DNA from: Desulfosporosinus lacus DSM 15449
Lineage (GTDB): Bacteria; Bacillota; Desulfitobacteriia; Desulfitobacteriales; Desulfitobacteriaceae
Reading direction: 5' to 3'
Assembly: GCF_900129935.1 (NCBI RefSeq)
Contig: NZ_FQXJ01000025.1
Coordinates: forward strand, 1 to 58,253
Length of the DNA stretch: 58,253 nt
Translations under genes and position numbers: made by a program
Shown here: positions 42,244 to 50,587 of the stretch, one piece after another
How the letters are laid out: every line of letters begins with the position of its first letter
How positions within the stretch are numbered: position 1 is the stretch's first letter
Notes under the pieces: generated by a model
What the model was told of the DNA's origin: nothing
Seen by the model: the letters and a program-made list of their open reading frames with translations, nothing else
The model's database searches: none

Positions 42244-42473
42244 TAATTGTGTCTCCATTGATGTTTAGATTGTTCAATAGCAACTTCCAAGGTTTTAATC
42301 AAGGTTGCGGAGTTAACACGGTATCGTTGAGCAGCCTGCTCAACGCTCATATTGAGTAAGCTTTTCGCCCCTCAACCAGATGTGAGTATTCCAAACTTAC
42401 GAAATGTTTTGGCTGTCTGAGGATACGTACAGAGAATATCAGCGATATTGGTGCTTAAATCTAGGTGATCCAT
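42243..42473 (-). CDS. DUF1858-type protein with a predicted selenocysteine
   Basis: ATG 42473 opens 76 codons ending in TAA 42243, with one in-frame TGA at codon 34 (42372-42374). The translation matches DUF1858: a first helix (STNIADILCTYPQTAKTF), a turn RKFGILTSG-TGA-GAKSLL, then MSVEQAAQRYRVNSATLIK. The TGA stands where the family has the second Cys of CxxC, and the first Cys is Thr, giving T-S-G-U. Coding is intact on both sides. A SECIS-like hairpin follows the TGA, and the stop overlaps the ATG of the CgeB-like gene, which only makes sense if the TGA is read through. Its 5' end overlaps the upstream gene by 13 bases. The function is unknown; DUF1858 proteins are small redox or cluster-associated modules. 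A disrupted gene is the main alternative. Confidence 0.72.
42334..42361 (-). promoter_or_regulatory. Candidate bacterial SECIS of the DUF1858-type gene
   Basis: After a 10-base spacer from the TGA: GCTT, A, CTCAA, loop TATGAGCG, TTGAG, C, AGGC (nine pairs, one A-C mismatch). The loop lies 21-28 bases after the TGA and holds G's, within the bacterial SECIS range. A competing perfect hairpin (GTTGAGCA, loop GGC, TGCTCAAC; 42326-42344) shares bases with it. Confidence 0.55.
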
Positions 42474-44233
42474 TTGTTCCAAAAACCTCCTTTAGTTTTA
42501 AGATCATCCTTTTCTGATTGAAGTTGAGAAATCTGGGTTTCGAGTTTTTCAAGTGATGAGTCACGCTCTTCTTGTTTGACCAACATGACACGCATAACTT
42601 GAGAAAGACTTTGGGTTTCCTTTTCTAGATTGGACATGGCTTCCTTGACCGGTTCAAGTTCATCAAAGGGTGGTGGATCTTCTTGTTTGGTTTGAAGAGC
42701 ATTTTCGGAAATTACTTCTATTACTTGGTCAAACTTGGAGAGCATATTTTTTACCGCAAGACTGAGAAGGTTGTTTTCTTGTTCGAGATGGGCAACTGTT
42801 TTGATCAAAGATTGGAGTTGATCCGATTCTTTACTTGGCATTGGATGAAGGACCTCCTCGGTAAGGTTCTCGGGAACAAGAGCTTCTGGAGTTTGATGGG
42901 GCTCAACTATTTCAGTGACTTCTGGGGTTGCAACTGTTTCATGTACTTCAGAGATTTTGGGTATTTCAGTAGCTGATCCAGGAGTATTTAGCATTTTGAT
43001 AATAGGTTCAGGGGGGATAACTGGCGGGTTTGGTGAATTTAATTCGCGGATGTTTATGGTTGCAGGGATGTTCGGAAGAGGGTCACAATTGGATGACAGT
43101 TGGTCTGGATAGAAGGCCGGCACGGGAGGCGGAGCAGGGGTGGGAGTTGGAGTGGAAATAGGAGAGCGAACTTGGTTAGGAACAGGGTAGCTGGGTGAAG
43201 GCGGCGGAGTCTGAAAATTAACGTTGAAGCCTAATTCTCGGTAATAGGCTGGAGCGTGCCTCATTACTTGATCTTCTAACCAGTAAGTTTGATGGAAGTA
43301 CTTTCTATCTTTATGAACCCATTGCAGGTTCTGCTTAGAAGGAGTGTGCGAGTAAAGTAATTTCCATCCTTTGCCATCGTTTTGCATGAGGATTTCTTCC
43401 CCGGTATAAACAAGGAGCCATAAAACTCCACCTATCTCTAGGGCCCCAATATTTTTGCAGGGAGTATTAAACGTTTTAATCGGAGCTAGTGACGGATGCC
43501 AAATACTTGACAATTCGTGGGCGTCCAGCTGTTGTGCTGAGCGGAGTTCAAACTGTCCAGTGGGTGTTTTAACGACCCAAAAGAGATGATGAACATTGTC
43601 GGTTGTCATGAGTGCAGCCATATCCATGACCTCACCGGCTATTTTCAATGTTTCGGTTGGAGATCCCCATATATGAAACGTTCCGTTAAAACGGTTCGTA
43701 AATAGAAGAGAATACCGCCCTTGGAAAGTTACGCTGCAAAGATGAAGATTACCCTGACTGTCTAAGTTAACATGATAAAGCGGTTCTCGCGGATGAACGA
43801 CCTCTCCCATATGGGTACTGTGCCAAGTGTTTCCGTTCCAAAATCGGTGCTCAATACGCCAAAGTTCAGGGATGGATTTGTGAGTAGATGCGTAAAAGAT
43901 ATGTATTACCTTGCCTTGCGGAAACAGAAAAAGCCTGCGGTATCGTGTACCGCGAACGTCAAGTTTGGCAATCAGGGTTGTCTGGGGTGTACCTGCTCCA
44001 GAAATAAGAGTGTAACAGAGATCTCCACTTGATTTGAGTACGACAAGATGAACGGTTTTAGAATCAGTCATAATCCCATGTGCTAATAGAAGCGGTTCCT
44101 GGATTCGATAAGTGGGTTCATAATTGTTTGCAATAAACAGCGCACATCCTTGAGAGTCGATATGTAAGTATGAAGATTCGCTTTCATAGGTTAGAAGGAG
44201 GGGGCTTAAAGTGTTTCGAGTTAAGACAGCCAA
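42461..44233 (-). CDS. Propeller-like, proline-rich, coiled-coil surface protein
   Basis: The start is TTG 44233 (GGAAG 8 bases upstream) rather than an ATG inside the preceding terminator. The 590-residue product has an N-terminal ~340-residue region with repeated beta strands typical of propellers (VHLVVLKSSGDLCYTLI, VHHLFWVVKTPTGQFEL). A Pro/Ser/Thr-rich linker (PPPSPSYPVPNQ, TPTPTPAPPPVP) follows, and a C-terminal coiled coil (HLEQENNLLSLAVKNML, LEKLETQISQLQSEKDDLK). It suits an extended spore-surface scaffold. The stop overlaps the DUF1858-type start. Confidence 0.65.
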   Translation of the reverse strand: MAVLTRNTLSPLLLTYESESSYLHIDSQGCALFIANNYEPTYRIQEPLLLAHGIMTDSKTVHLVVLKSSGDLCYTLISGAGTPQTTLIAKLDVRGTRYRRLFLFPQGKVIHIFYASTHKSIPELWRIEHRFWNGNTWHSTHMGEVVHPREPLYHVNLDSQGNLHLCSVTFQGRYSLLFTNRFNGTFHIWGSPTETLKIAGEVMDMAALMTTDNVHHLFWVVKTPTGQFELRSAQQLDAHELSSIWHPSLAPIKTFNTPCKNIGALEIGGVLWLLVYTGEEILMQNDGKGWKLLYSHTPSKQNLQWVHKDRKYFHQTYWLEDQVMRHAPAYYRELGFNVNFQTPPPSPSYPVPNQVRSPISTPTPTPAPPPVPAFYPDQLSSNCDPLPNIPATINIRELNSPNPPVIPPEPIIKMLNTPGSATEIPKISEVHETVATPEVTEIVEPHQTPEALVPENLTEEVLHPMPSKESDQLQSLIKTVAHLEQENNLLSLAVKNMLSKFDQVIEVISENALQTKQEDPPPFDELEPVKEAMSNLEKETQSLSQVMRVMLVKQEERDSSLEKLETQISQLQSEKDDLKTKGGFWNKWIT

Positions 44234-44280
44234 TATGATCACTTCCTTTTTTCGTGATTTAAGTGATCCTTTCCGTAATA

Positions 44281-44310
44281 AGAAAGGGCCGTTTTTGGAC
44301 GGCCCTTTCT
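44281..44310. terminator. Terminator-like hairpin between surface genes
   Basis: AGAAAGGGCCGT pairs with ACGGCCCTTTCT over 12 bases around TTTTGG. On the minus strand it lies between the YVTN gene and the propeller/coiled-coil gene; T content after it is moderate. Confidence 0.65.
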
Positions 44311-44363
44311 CTGGAAGGGCAACCATTTATAAGATAAGAGGGTGAACAACACATGTTGATTAG

Positions 44364-45920
44364 TTATTGGCAAGTATCCAGTTGTGGCGGGAAGAAATCA
44401 CTTGGGAATGGTGTGAGATTGACATCAAAGAAATTGATACACGGATTTTCTGGGATTTCCGGGAATTCCTCGCAAACTGGAGGTTCTGGGCAGAAGCCAA
44501 AGGCTGGAACGAGGAGTTGAACAAGGCCTGTAACCTTTGTGATGACAAAGCTTCCAATGGCAATTTGAATCGATGTTGTCGTAAACAATGGACTGGTTAG
44601 CACTTCTGTTCTAGTTTCAACGCGCAAGTTAAAGTCAAATTCTGGTCGTGTTGGTGGGAAGTACATGACGATATCTTTGTTGATATCTGGAAGGGTACCT
44701 GTGACTGTAAACAAGACTCCGGTTGAATCCCTTAAAGTTAACGTGTAGGGAATTTGAATGGTGAATTGAACTCTGGAGAAGTTAGGCCGTGCAGGGATTG
44801 GTGTAATGACGACACTGCCAGGAACAATCACCCCAGTAGCAAAGGTCATACTTACAAAGGTAAATGGAGGTACACCACCAACTGGTAAGGCAACGATGAA
44901 GGCAGGGAAGCATTCCCTTTGCAAACAGCTGGCATACACTTTTTCAACGATAATGCAGACAGATTCGGTTATTTCTTCAAGTTGATAAGGGTCTGTCAAA
45001 TCGATGGGATCACTAGGTGATAGAGCTGAACCAACTCTTCCGACGGTAACACCTCTTGGCGGGAATGATGTTGGTAAGGCAGCTGCGATAGTATTGGTTA
45101 GCGTATTGATGATACTTATTGAGCTGTCACCTTCGTTAGCAACCCATAATTGTGTGCCATCGCCGGTAACATCCAGGCCGAGAGGATTTACTCCAACTGG
45201 AATAGTTGTTATAACGTTAAGGCCCGTGGTCGAGATTACGCTTACGCTGTTTGATCCGAAGTTACTTACATACATAAAGACGGGATTTACAGGGTTTGCA
45301 GCAATCTTTTGCGGATTCGAGCCAACTGTAATAAGGCTCAATAGAGCATTTGTGGCTGTGTTAATAACACTAACGTTGTTGCTGCCGCTGTTAACAACGA
45401 AGAGCTTTGTATTGTCTAAACTAACAGCCAGACCATTCGGTGAAGTACCTACTGGGATTGTTGCGATGACGGTATTGGTTACTGGATTAATGACAGAGAC
45501 TGTATTACTGTCGCTATTGCTTACGTAGACACGACTGCCATCACGGGCAATAGTGACATCGATTGGTCCTGAACCAACCGTAATGGTGCTTACTACAGTA
45601 TGAGTTGGAATGCTAATAACGGAAACAGTTCCACTTCCAGAGTTTGTCACATATGCTGTAGTACTAGTAGGGTCGATGGCGACTGAAGTTGGGGCAAGAC
45701 CTACTGGGATCGTTGCTAAGACTAGATTTCCAGCGGTGCAAATGACAGAGACGGTGTTGCTTCCGAAATTAGGAACTAAAACTTTGGTACCATCCGGCGT
45801 GCGTCTAGGGAAAGCTGGAGCAATCCCCACAGGAATGGTAGCGACTAGCACATCGCTGTAGACGTTATATATGGCGACGGCATTGTCGAGCGTTACCCAT
45901 GCATGGGTTTCAAATAGCAT
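44364..45920 (-). CDS. Seven-blade YVTN beta-propeller with SPOCS-like C-terminus
   Basis: The 518-residue protein opens with seven repeats of about 42 residues, each with a YVxNxGSNTVSVI strand set and an ATIPVGxxP turn, closing a YVTN propeller (about 5-300). The C-terminal ~200 residues contain VEKVYASCLQREC, a pattern seen in spore proteins of the SPOCS/DUF3794-like group, and end in a Cys-containing tail. No signal peptide is present. A sigma-K-like promoter lies 58 bases upstream. It is probably a structural exosporium or coat protein, possibly glycosylated by its neighbours. Confidence 0.75.
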   Translation of the reverse strand: MLFETHAWVTLDNAVAIYNVYSDVLVATIPVGIAPAFPRRTPDGTKVLVPNFGSNTVSVICTAGNLVLATIPVGLAPTSVAIDPTSTTAYVTNSGSGTVSVISIPTHTVVSTITVGSGPIDVTIARDGSRVYVSNSDSNTVSVINPVTNTVIATIPVGTSPNGLAVSLDNTKLFVVNSGSNNVSVINTATNALLSLITVGSNPQKIAANPVNPVFMYVSNFGSNSVSVISTTGLNVITTIPVGVNPLGLDVTGDGTQLWVANEGDSSISIINTLTNTIAAALPTSFPPRGVTVGRVGSALSPSDPIDLTDPYQLEEITESVCIIVEKVYASCLQRECFPAFIVALPVGGVPPFTFVSMTFATGVIVPGSVVITPIPARPNFSRVQFTIQIPYTLTLRDSTGVLFTVTGTLPDINKDIVMYFPPTRPEFDFNLRVETRTEVLTSPLFTTTSIQIAIGSFVITKVTGLVQLLVPAFGFCPEPPVCEEFPEIPENPCINFFDVNLTPFPSDFFPPQLDTCQ

Positions 45921-45977
45921 GTGTGTATTCCCCCCTTTTTTGATTCGAGAAACGAGTAGACTTAGTAGCTTTCAACG

Positions 45978-46005
45978 TATACTATTCGCTCGTGGATTAG
46001 GGTGT
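45978..46005 (-). promoter_or_regulatory. Sigma-K-like promoter of the YVTN gene
   Basis: On the minus strand AC (46005-46004), 17 bases, AATAGTATA (45986-45978), one base off AC-N16/17-CATANNNTA. Confidence 0.5.
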
Positions 46006-46011
46006 TACACG

Positions 46012-47013
46012 CTATTCTTGATTTGTATTAGCCCTATTGAAAATATAGTGAAGTATTCGACCGGCCCTTTCACTCCAATCGTTAGCTTGAGCGTAGGCCA
46101 TTCTTTCCGCTTTGTTCATGTCATCTTCTGCTAATAGATGTCGCAGTCGCAGAGAGAACAGGTGAGGTTTGCTTTCAAGATTGATTTTAGGAATAGTAAG
46201 CAGCTCGGGAAGCGGTGTGCCTAGAACTCTTATTCCCGTTGCGTAATATTCATAAAGCTTAATTGGATTGCACCCTTTCGTCATTTCTGTTTGACGAAAG
46301 GGAATCAGTCCCACATCAAAGTGGTGGAGATAAGTTGGAAGTTCCTGATAAGATTTTAGTCCGAGATAAAAAACATTCTTAAATTTTAATGGGAACTTAT
46401 TAAGTTGAAAGAGAGCCCCCAGAAAAACAAAGTTGATTTCCGGATTATCTGCGATCACTATTTTAAGCAACTCCCAATCTACCCAAGGGGCAATCGCTCC
46501 GCTATACCCAACGATAGGTTTGCCTGAGGGAAGATCTGTTGGTCGGTAAGGAGGAGCGGGTGAAAAATGGACGTAGTCTACACCGTTGGGGACTAGGTAG
46601 ACATGGGGATGCTTATTAAGGAAATGTTCATAAATACTGCTACTGCTGCAAAAAATGATATCTGCTTTTTCTTGGATGGTGGGATAATAGGGCGCCCAAC
46701 TGGCAAACTCCTCTTTAGGCTCATCCACTGCATCATAAATAACGAGGTCTGGGTCATAGTTTGGTATTAAATTGATGTGAGAGGGAACAGTCAACCAAAG
46801 GATGCGTGGTCTGGGATGGGGAACAGCCATTGCTGATACTCCTTGGCAGATGAGAAGAGATGGTGATAACAGACTTGTTTTAGGGTTTGAAAAGTTTCCA
46901 AGGTCTTCATAGAGAACAGTTTGGCCGGATGAAGAAAATCGACCCAGTAACTGTTGCGGGCGCTGAAACATCCAATTCCAGGGGATTGAGGGAGGGTAAA
47001 TAATCGTAGGCAT
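46012..47013 (-). CDS. GT4-like glycosyltransferase (TuaH-like)
   Basis: ATG 47013 follows GAGGAGG; an ATG at 47028 is less well placed. The 333-residue GT-B protein begins TIIYPPSIPWNWMFQRPQQLL, a pattern of TuaH/GT4-like enzymes, and has VIYDAVDEPKEEF, VPNGVDYVHFSP, GYSGAIAPWVDW and a donor motif NPIKLYEYYATGIRVLGT. A CATATCCTA box lies 49 bases upstream. The donor sugar is unknown. Confidence 0.8.
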   Translation of the reverse strand: MPTIIYPPSIPWNWMFQRPQQLLGRFSSSGQTVLYEDLGNFSNPKTSLLSPSLLICQGVSAMAVPHPRPRILWLTVPSHINLIPNYDPDLVIYDAVDEPKEEFASWAPYYPTIQEKADIIFCSSSSIYEHFLNKHPHVYLVPNGVDYVHFSPAPPYRPTDLPSGKPIVGYSGAIAPWVDWELLKIVIADNPEINFVFLGALFQLNKFPLKFKNVFYLGLKSYQELPTYLHHFDVGLIPFRQTEMTKGCNPIKLYEYYATGIRVLGTPLPELLTIPKINLESKPHLFSLRLRHLLAEDDMNKAERMAYAQANDWSERAGRILHYIFNRANTNQE

Positions 47014-47061
47014 TTGTAACCTCCTCATTGACCTTTTACGGAAAATGACCGTACATAGTAT

Positions 47062-47070
47062 TAGGATATG
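47062..47070 (-). promoter_or_regulatory. Sigma-K/E-like -10 box of the TuaH-like gene
   Basis: CATATCCTA on the minus strand matches CATANNNTA exactly; the base pair at the expected -35 site is CC, not AC. Confidence 0.4.
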
Positions 47071-47177
47071 TCGAAAGAGATTAAGAGGGAATGAAGGGCT
47101 AGTACCATTTGATCAAGGAGATCATATTATAAAGTGAAAGGAAAGGGATGTCTGTATTTTGAGTAGGAGGGTCGGTT

Positions 47178-47414
47178 ATGGAAGAGGAGGTCCAGACGAT
47201 TAAGAAGGATATTGGAGAAATCAAGGAAGCTGTTAAGGACGTATCGGCAGTCGTAAACGATATGCGTGTGCTTCTGGCTGGCAACTATATTACAAAACGG
47301 GACTTTGAGGATTATAAAAAGGGAACTGAAACTAGCCGTCGTTGGTGGTCAGGTTTTGTGATAGCCTTGGCAGGAGCATTTGCGACTATAGTGAATGTTC
47401 TCTGGAGCCATTAG
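47178..47414 (+). CDS. XhlA-like small membrane protein
   Basis: The 78-residue protein has a coiled-coil N-terminus (VQTIKKDIGEIKEAVKDVSAVV), a polar middle and one C-terminal membrane helix after SRRWWSGFVIAL. This is the layout of XhlA-type proteins that help holins permeabilise membranes. GTAGGAGGG precedes the ATG. It stands alone, with an 18-bp terminator behind it, and no phage genes are adjacent. A role in mother-cell lysis is possible but unproven. Confidence 0.65.
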   Translation: MEEEVQTIKKDIGEIKEAVKDVSAVVNDMRVLLAGNYITKRDFEDYKKGTETSRRWWSGFVIALAGAFATIVNVLWSH

Positions 47415-47433
47415 TATTATAGTAGGGAACTTA

Positions 47434-47485
47434 AAAGCAAAAGAAGTCTGTCGATGTAGCAACTGGCAGACTTCTTTTGCTTTTG
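47434..47485 (+). terminator. Strong 18-bp terminator hairpin
   Basis: AAAAGCAAAAGAAGTCTG (47434-47451) pairs perfectly with CAGACTTCTTTTGCTTTT (47468-47485). Confidence 0.85.
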
Positions 47486-47518
47486 AAAAGATTTAAGGAA
47501 TTAAAGATCAGAACTCTA

Positions 47519-47546
47519 ACAAGTCGGGAGGCTTGTGCATAAATTA
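47519..47546 (+). promoter_or_regulatory. Sigma-K promoter of the sugar-nucleotide operon
   Basis: AC (47519-47520), 17 bases, CATAAATTA (47538-47546): a full match to the sigma-K pattern, 59 bases before the TTG start of the first gene. Confidence 0.65.
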
Positions 47547-47604
47547 TTACAGATAGTCAACCTTGAGAATTGTTGACACCACCAAAAGATATGGGGGTGA
47601 CTTT

Positions 47605-48726
47605 TTGAAGGTCTTATCATTAACTAATGAATTTGAAGGTGAAAGCTTTGGTGGCGCAGGAACAGCGGTTACAGGAATTGTCCATATGCTTGATGGCATG
47701 GGTGTACAACAAACCGTAATAGTACCGCGCAGCGATTGGAATATACCGGGCTGGATTTCACTGGGACAACGGATTAAAGTCCTGGGCTTACCTCGTAACA
47801 GTCATTATTTTGGTTATCTGGGGATGATCAAGGCGGATGTAGTTTGTCAGGAGTTTCCGGAGATTTGTCAAGGATGGGATATAATTCACAGCCATGCCAT
47901 TAATTTTACTCCCTTAGTGTATACCCTGTCCCAAGGAGTCGTTCCGATTTTATATTCGGTATATTCCTTTTTACGCAAAGAGTTAGGAGACTCACCAGAG
48001 CCTGAGTTACAAGCCCAATTTAAGATACAGGAAGAGTTGTTCATGCGTTGTCAACGCATTCAACTTATAAGTCGGAGTGAAAGACAGTATTTAGAAAGCC
48101 ATCTTCCTCAATATCTTGCCAAAACAGAGGTCTTACCGCTCGGTATAACCATACCTTTAGAACGTTGGCGGCCAGGAAGTATGAATGAGTTTCTGTACGT
48201 TGGAAGGTTGTTGGAATATAAAGGAATTGAGGATCTGATCAAGGCCGTCGCAATTCGGCAAAGAAGCGGCCGGCAAATTCAATTAAATATTGTGGGTAAG
48301 GGAACAGATTCTTATGAGAGTTATTTAAAGCAACTTGTTCAGTCCCTGGGGCTAGAGGCTTACGTTCATTTTCACGGTCGAAAGTCAAATGAGGCGGTAC
48401 GACGATGGATGGCGAGTTCTGAGGCTCTCATCGTTCCTAGCCGACGTGAAGCCTATGGAATAGTGGCCTTAGAGGGAATGGCGATTGGGACTCCAATTAT
48501 AGCCTCAAATGCTGGGGGTCTGGCAGAAGTTGTACCAAACGCTTGCGCTTTAACCTTTGAGGCAGGTAATGTCTCTCAGTTGTCAGAGGCTCTAGGAAAC
48601 CTTATCGATAACCCATCGCTTCAAAAATCACTCTCCATCCGAGGGCGTGAGAATGCATTAAGGTTTAAGTGGTCTCAGCTTGCGCCTAGATATCTTACCC
48701 TCTTGGAGCGTGTTAAGGGAAAATAA
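47605..48726 (+). CDS. GT4 glycosyltransferase
   Basis: TTG 47605 (giving MKVLSLTNEFEGESFGG) is used because GGGGGTG lies just upstream; an ATG at 47563 precedes that site. The 373-residue enzyme has a GT4 C-terminal half: EFLYVGRLLEYKGIEDLIKA, LNIVGKGTDSYESYLKQL, VHFHGRKSNEAVRRWM and the donor site SRREAYGIVALEGMAIGTPII. It leads a six-gene operon of sugar-nucleotide and glycosyltransferase genes. Confidence 0.86.
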   Translation: MKVLSLTNEFEGESFGGAGTAVTGIVHMLDGMGVQQTVIVPRSDWNIPGWISLGQRIKVLGLPRNSHYFGYLGMIKADVVCQEFPEICQGWDIIHSHAINFTPLVYTLSQGVVPILYSVYSFLRKELGDSPEPELQAQFKIQEELFMRCQRIQLISRSERQYLESHLPQYLAKTEVLPLGITIPLERWRPGSMNEFLYVGRLLEYKGIEDLIKAVAIRQRSGRQIQLNIVGKGTDSYESYLKQLVQSLGLEAYVHFHGRKSNEAVRRWMASSEALIVPSRREAYGIVALEGMAIGTPIIASNAGGLAEVVPNACALTFEAGNVSQLSEALGNLIDNPSLQKSLSIRGRENALRFKWSQLAPRYLTLLERVKGK

Positions 48727-48799
48727 ATGCGGTGTCAGATAGACAAAAACTGACATACCATATATGAATTACTGGATAAAGAGGGGATGGGAGAGCGCA

Positions 48800-49786
48800 A
48801 TGTGGGAGCAAAAACAGGTCTTGGTCACAGGAGCAGGAGGATTTATTGGCAGCCACTTGACGGAGGCCTTGGTCAATGCGGGAGCAAAAGTTCGTGTTTT
48901 TATTCGATATAATTCTAGAGATGGACGTGGGAACCTTGAGGATTTAGAACCAAAATTACTGGACCAAATCGAAATAATTGCCGGAGATTTACGTGATGCA
49001 GATGTCATCGAACGAACGGTTAAGGGGTGTGACGCTGTTTTTCATCTAGGTGCTTTAGTAGGAATTCCATATTCCTATAAAAATCCTCGCGAGGTTGTTG
49101 AAACAAACATTATGGGAACTTTTAATGTTTTGACAGCAGCACGCGATCATGGAGTGGAGCGAGTTGTACACACTTCAACAAGTGAAGTCTATGGATCTGC
49201 ACTCTATGTCCCTATTGACGAGTCTCATCCACTTCAAGGTCAGTCTCCATATTCGGCAAGCAAGATCGGGGCAGATATGTTAGCGGAGAGTTTTTACGCT
49301 TCTTTCGATTTGCCGGTAGTAACCGTAAGGCCATTCAATTGTTATGGACCGCGACAATCTGCTCGAGCCGTCATACCGACGTTGATTACTCAGGCCTTGG
49401 CCTGTAAAGAAATACGTCTTGGCAACACAGAAACCATGCGTGACTTTACGTTTGTCGCAGATACAGCAGATGGCTTTATGAAAGCAGCCCAGAGTAAAGA
49501 AGGGTTTGGAAAAGTTATAAATATTGGTTCAGGAAGGGAAATTTCGATTGGCCAGTTAGCCCAAATTATTATAAAAATTGTTCAGAGTACGGCAGAAATC
49601 GTAGTGGATGAGGCGCGAGTACGCCCGAGCCGGAGCGAGGTTAACCGTCTTTTAGCCGATAATCGCTTAGCTAAAGAGACGATCGGGTGGGAACCTCGGG
49701 TGTCTCTGGAAGAAGGGGTCAAGAGAACGGTTGCTTGGATTGCCAGCCATATGAATCGTTTTCAGATTGGGAAATACCAGATTTAA
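48800..49786 (+). CDS. LegB-like NAD-dependent 4,6-dehydratase
   Basis: ATG 48800 follows GGGAGA; the upstream in-frame ATG 48764 is not needed. The 328-residue extended SDR has VTGAGGFIGSHL, HTSTSEVYGSA and YSASK (YxxxK), plus late segments INIGSGREISIGQLAQII and RVRPSRSEVNRLLADN that match LegB-type dehydratases of legionaminic acid synthesis. It would make a 4-keto-6-deoxy amino sugar nucleotide. The remaining leg genes are not in the window, so a bacillosamine- or legionaminate-like sugar is only suggested. Confidence 0.82.
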   Translation: MWEQKQVLVTGAGGFIGSHLTEALVNAGAKVRVFIRYNSRDGRGNLEDLEPKLLDQIEIIAGDLRDADVIERTVKGCDAVFHLGALVGIPYSYKNPREVVETNIMGTFNVLTAARDHGVERVVHTSTSEVYGSALYVPIDESHPLQGQSPYSASKIGADMLAESFYASFDLPVVTVRPFNCYGPRQSARAVIPTLITQALACKEIRLGNTETMRDFTFVADTADGFMKAAQSKEGFGKVINIGSGREISIGQLAQIIIKIVQSTAEIVVDEARVRPSRSEVNRLLADNRLAKETIGWEPRVSLEEGVKRTVAWIASHMNRFQIGKYQI

Positions 49787-49803
49787 AAGGTAAGGGGGAT
49801 ATT

Positions 49804-50490
49804 ATGCAAACTATTATTTTAGCGGGAGGCAGAGGGTCACGACTAGATCCTTATACCCGAATTTTGCCCAAGCCCCTATTTCCCATTGGGGATAAACCGA
49901 TAGCGGATATTCTTGTGCATCAACTAAAATGCGCGGGAGTCAATGAAATAATAATGTGTTTAGGATATCTTGCAGATTTCATCAAGCTTTACTTCCAGGA
50001 TGGCAGTCATTTTGGCCTCGATATTCGTTATTCTATTGAAACTGCCCCTTTAGGTACGGCAGGTCCTTTGAAAATTGTTCCTAATTTAAAAGATGATTTT
50101 TTAGTGGTCAATGGTGATGAATTAACTACTTTGGATTTTCGAGCGCTGTATGAGTACCATGTCGCTATGCAAGCAGATATGACGGTCGCTGTACACAAGA
50201 AGGCCGTTTATTCAGCATTTGGAGTCTTAGAGATAAAGGATGGTCAAGTGACCGCTTATTCGGAAAAACCAACTCTTAACTATTGGGCCAGCATGGGGAT
50301 ATACGTTATAAATAAGCGAATTCTTTCCTTAATTCCGGAGAATGAACGCTTTGATATGCCTGATTTAGTCCAATCTCTTCTTTCGAAACATGCAAATGTC
50401 GTAAGCTATGAAAGTGATGATCTTTGGTTTGATATTGGGACACCTGCTGATCTTGAAAAGGCGAAAGAGGTGTTTAAGGAGCTCCCTTAA
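49804..50490 (+). CDS. Sugar-phosphate nucleotidyltransferase
   Basis: ATG 49804 lies behind AAGGGGGA; longer upstream frames run into the previous gene. The 228-residue protein has the nucleotidyltransferase signature GGRGSRLDPYTRILPKPL with the following DKP, the metal-site VVNGDEL, and YSEKP further on. It activates a sugar-1-phosphate, in line with the PtmE-like step next to LegB. The nucleotide (GDP, CDP, UDP or dTDP) cannot be told. Confidence 0.86.
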   Translation: MQTIILAGGRGSRLDPYTRILPKPLFPIGDKPIADILVHQLKCAGVNEIIMCLGYLADFIKLYFQDGSHFGLDIRYSIETAPLGTAGPLKIVPNLKDDFLVVNGDELTTLDFRALYEYHVAMQADMTVAVHKKAVYSAFGVLEIKDGQVTAYSEKPTLNYWASMGIYVINKRILSLIPENERFDMPDLVQSLLSKHANVVSYESDDLWFDIGTPADLEKAKEVFKELP

Positions 50491-50587
50491 AAGGAGTTTG
50501 AAGTAACAGTTAGAGATTTCGTTCTAAGATAAAGAAGAAAAAAAGGAAAAGAAACGGGGCCTTCCCCTGAAAGGTGTGAATAGGGGC

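Noticed and set aside
42326-42344. Perfect 8-bp hairpin as the SECIS of the DUF1858-type gene
   Set aside because: Its loop lies about 36 bases after the TGA, at the edge of the accepted range; the 42334-42361 hairpin is better placed, though the two compete and this remains open.
45004-45861. Plus-strand frames rich in Leu/Thr/Val opposite the propeller gene
   Set aside because: They are antisense shadows of the YVTN repeats and have no ribosome sites.
47178-47414. Prophage
   Set aside because: An XhlA-like protein, a holin-like protein at 27318 and an amidase at 14802 are present but far apart, with no structural, terminase or integrase genes.
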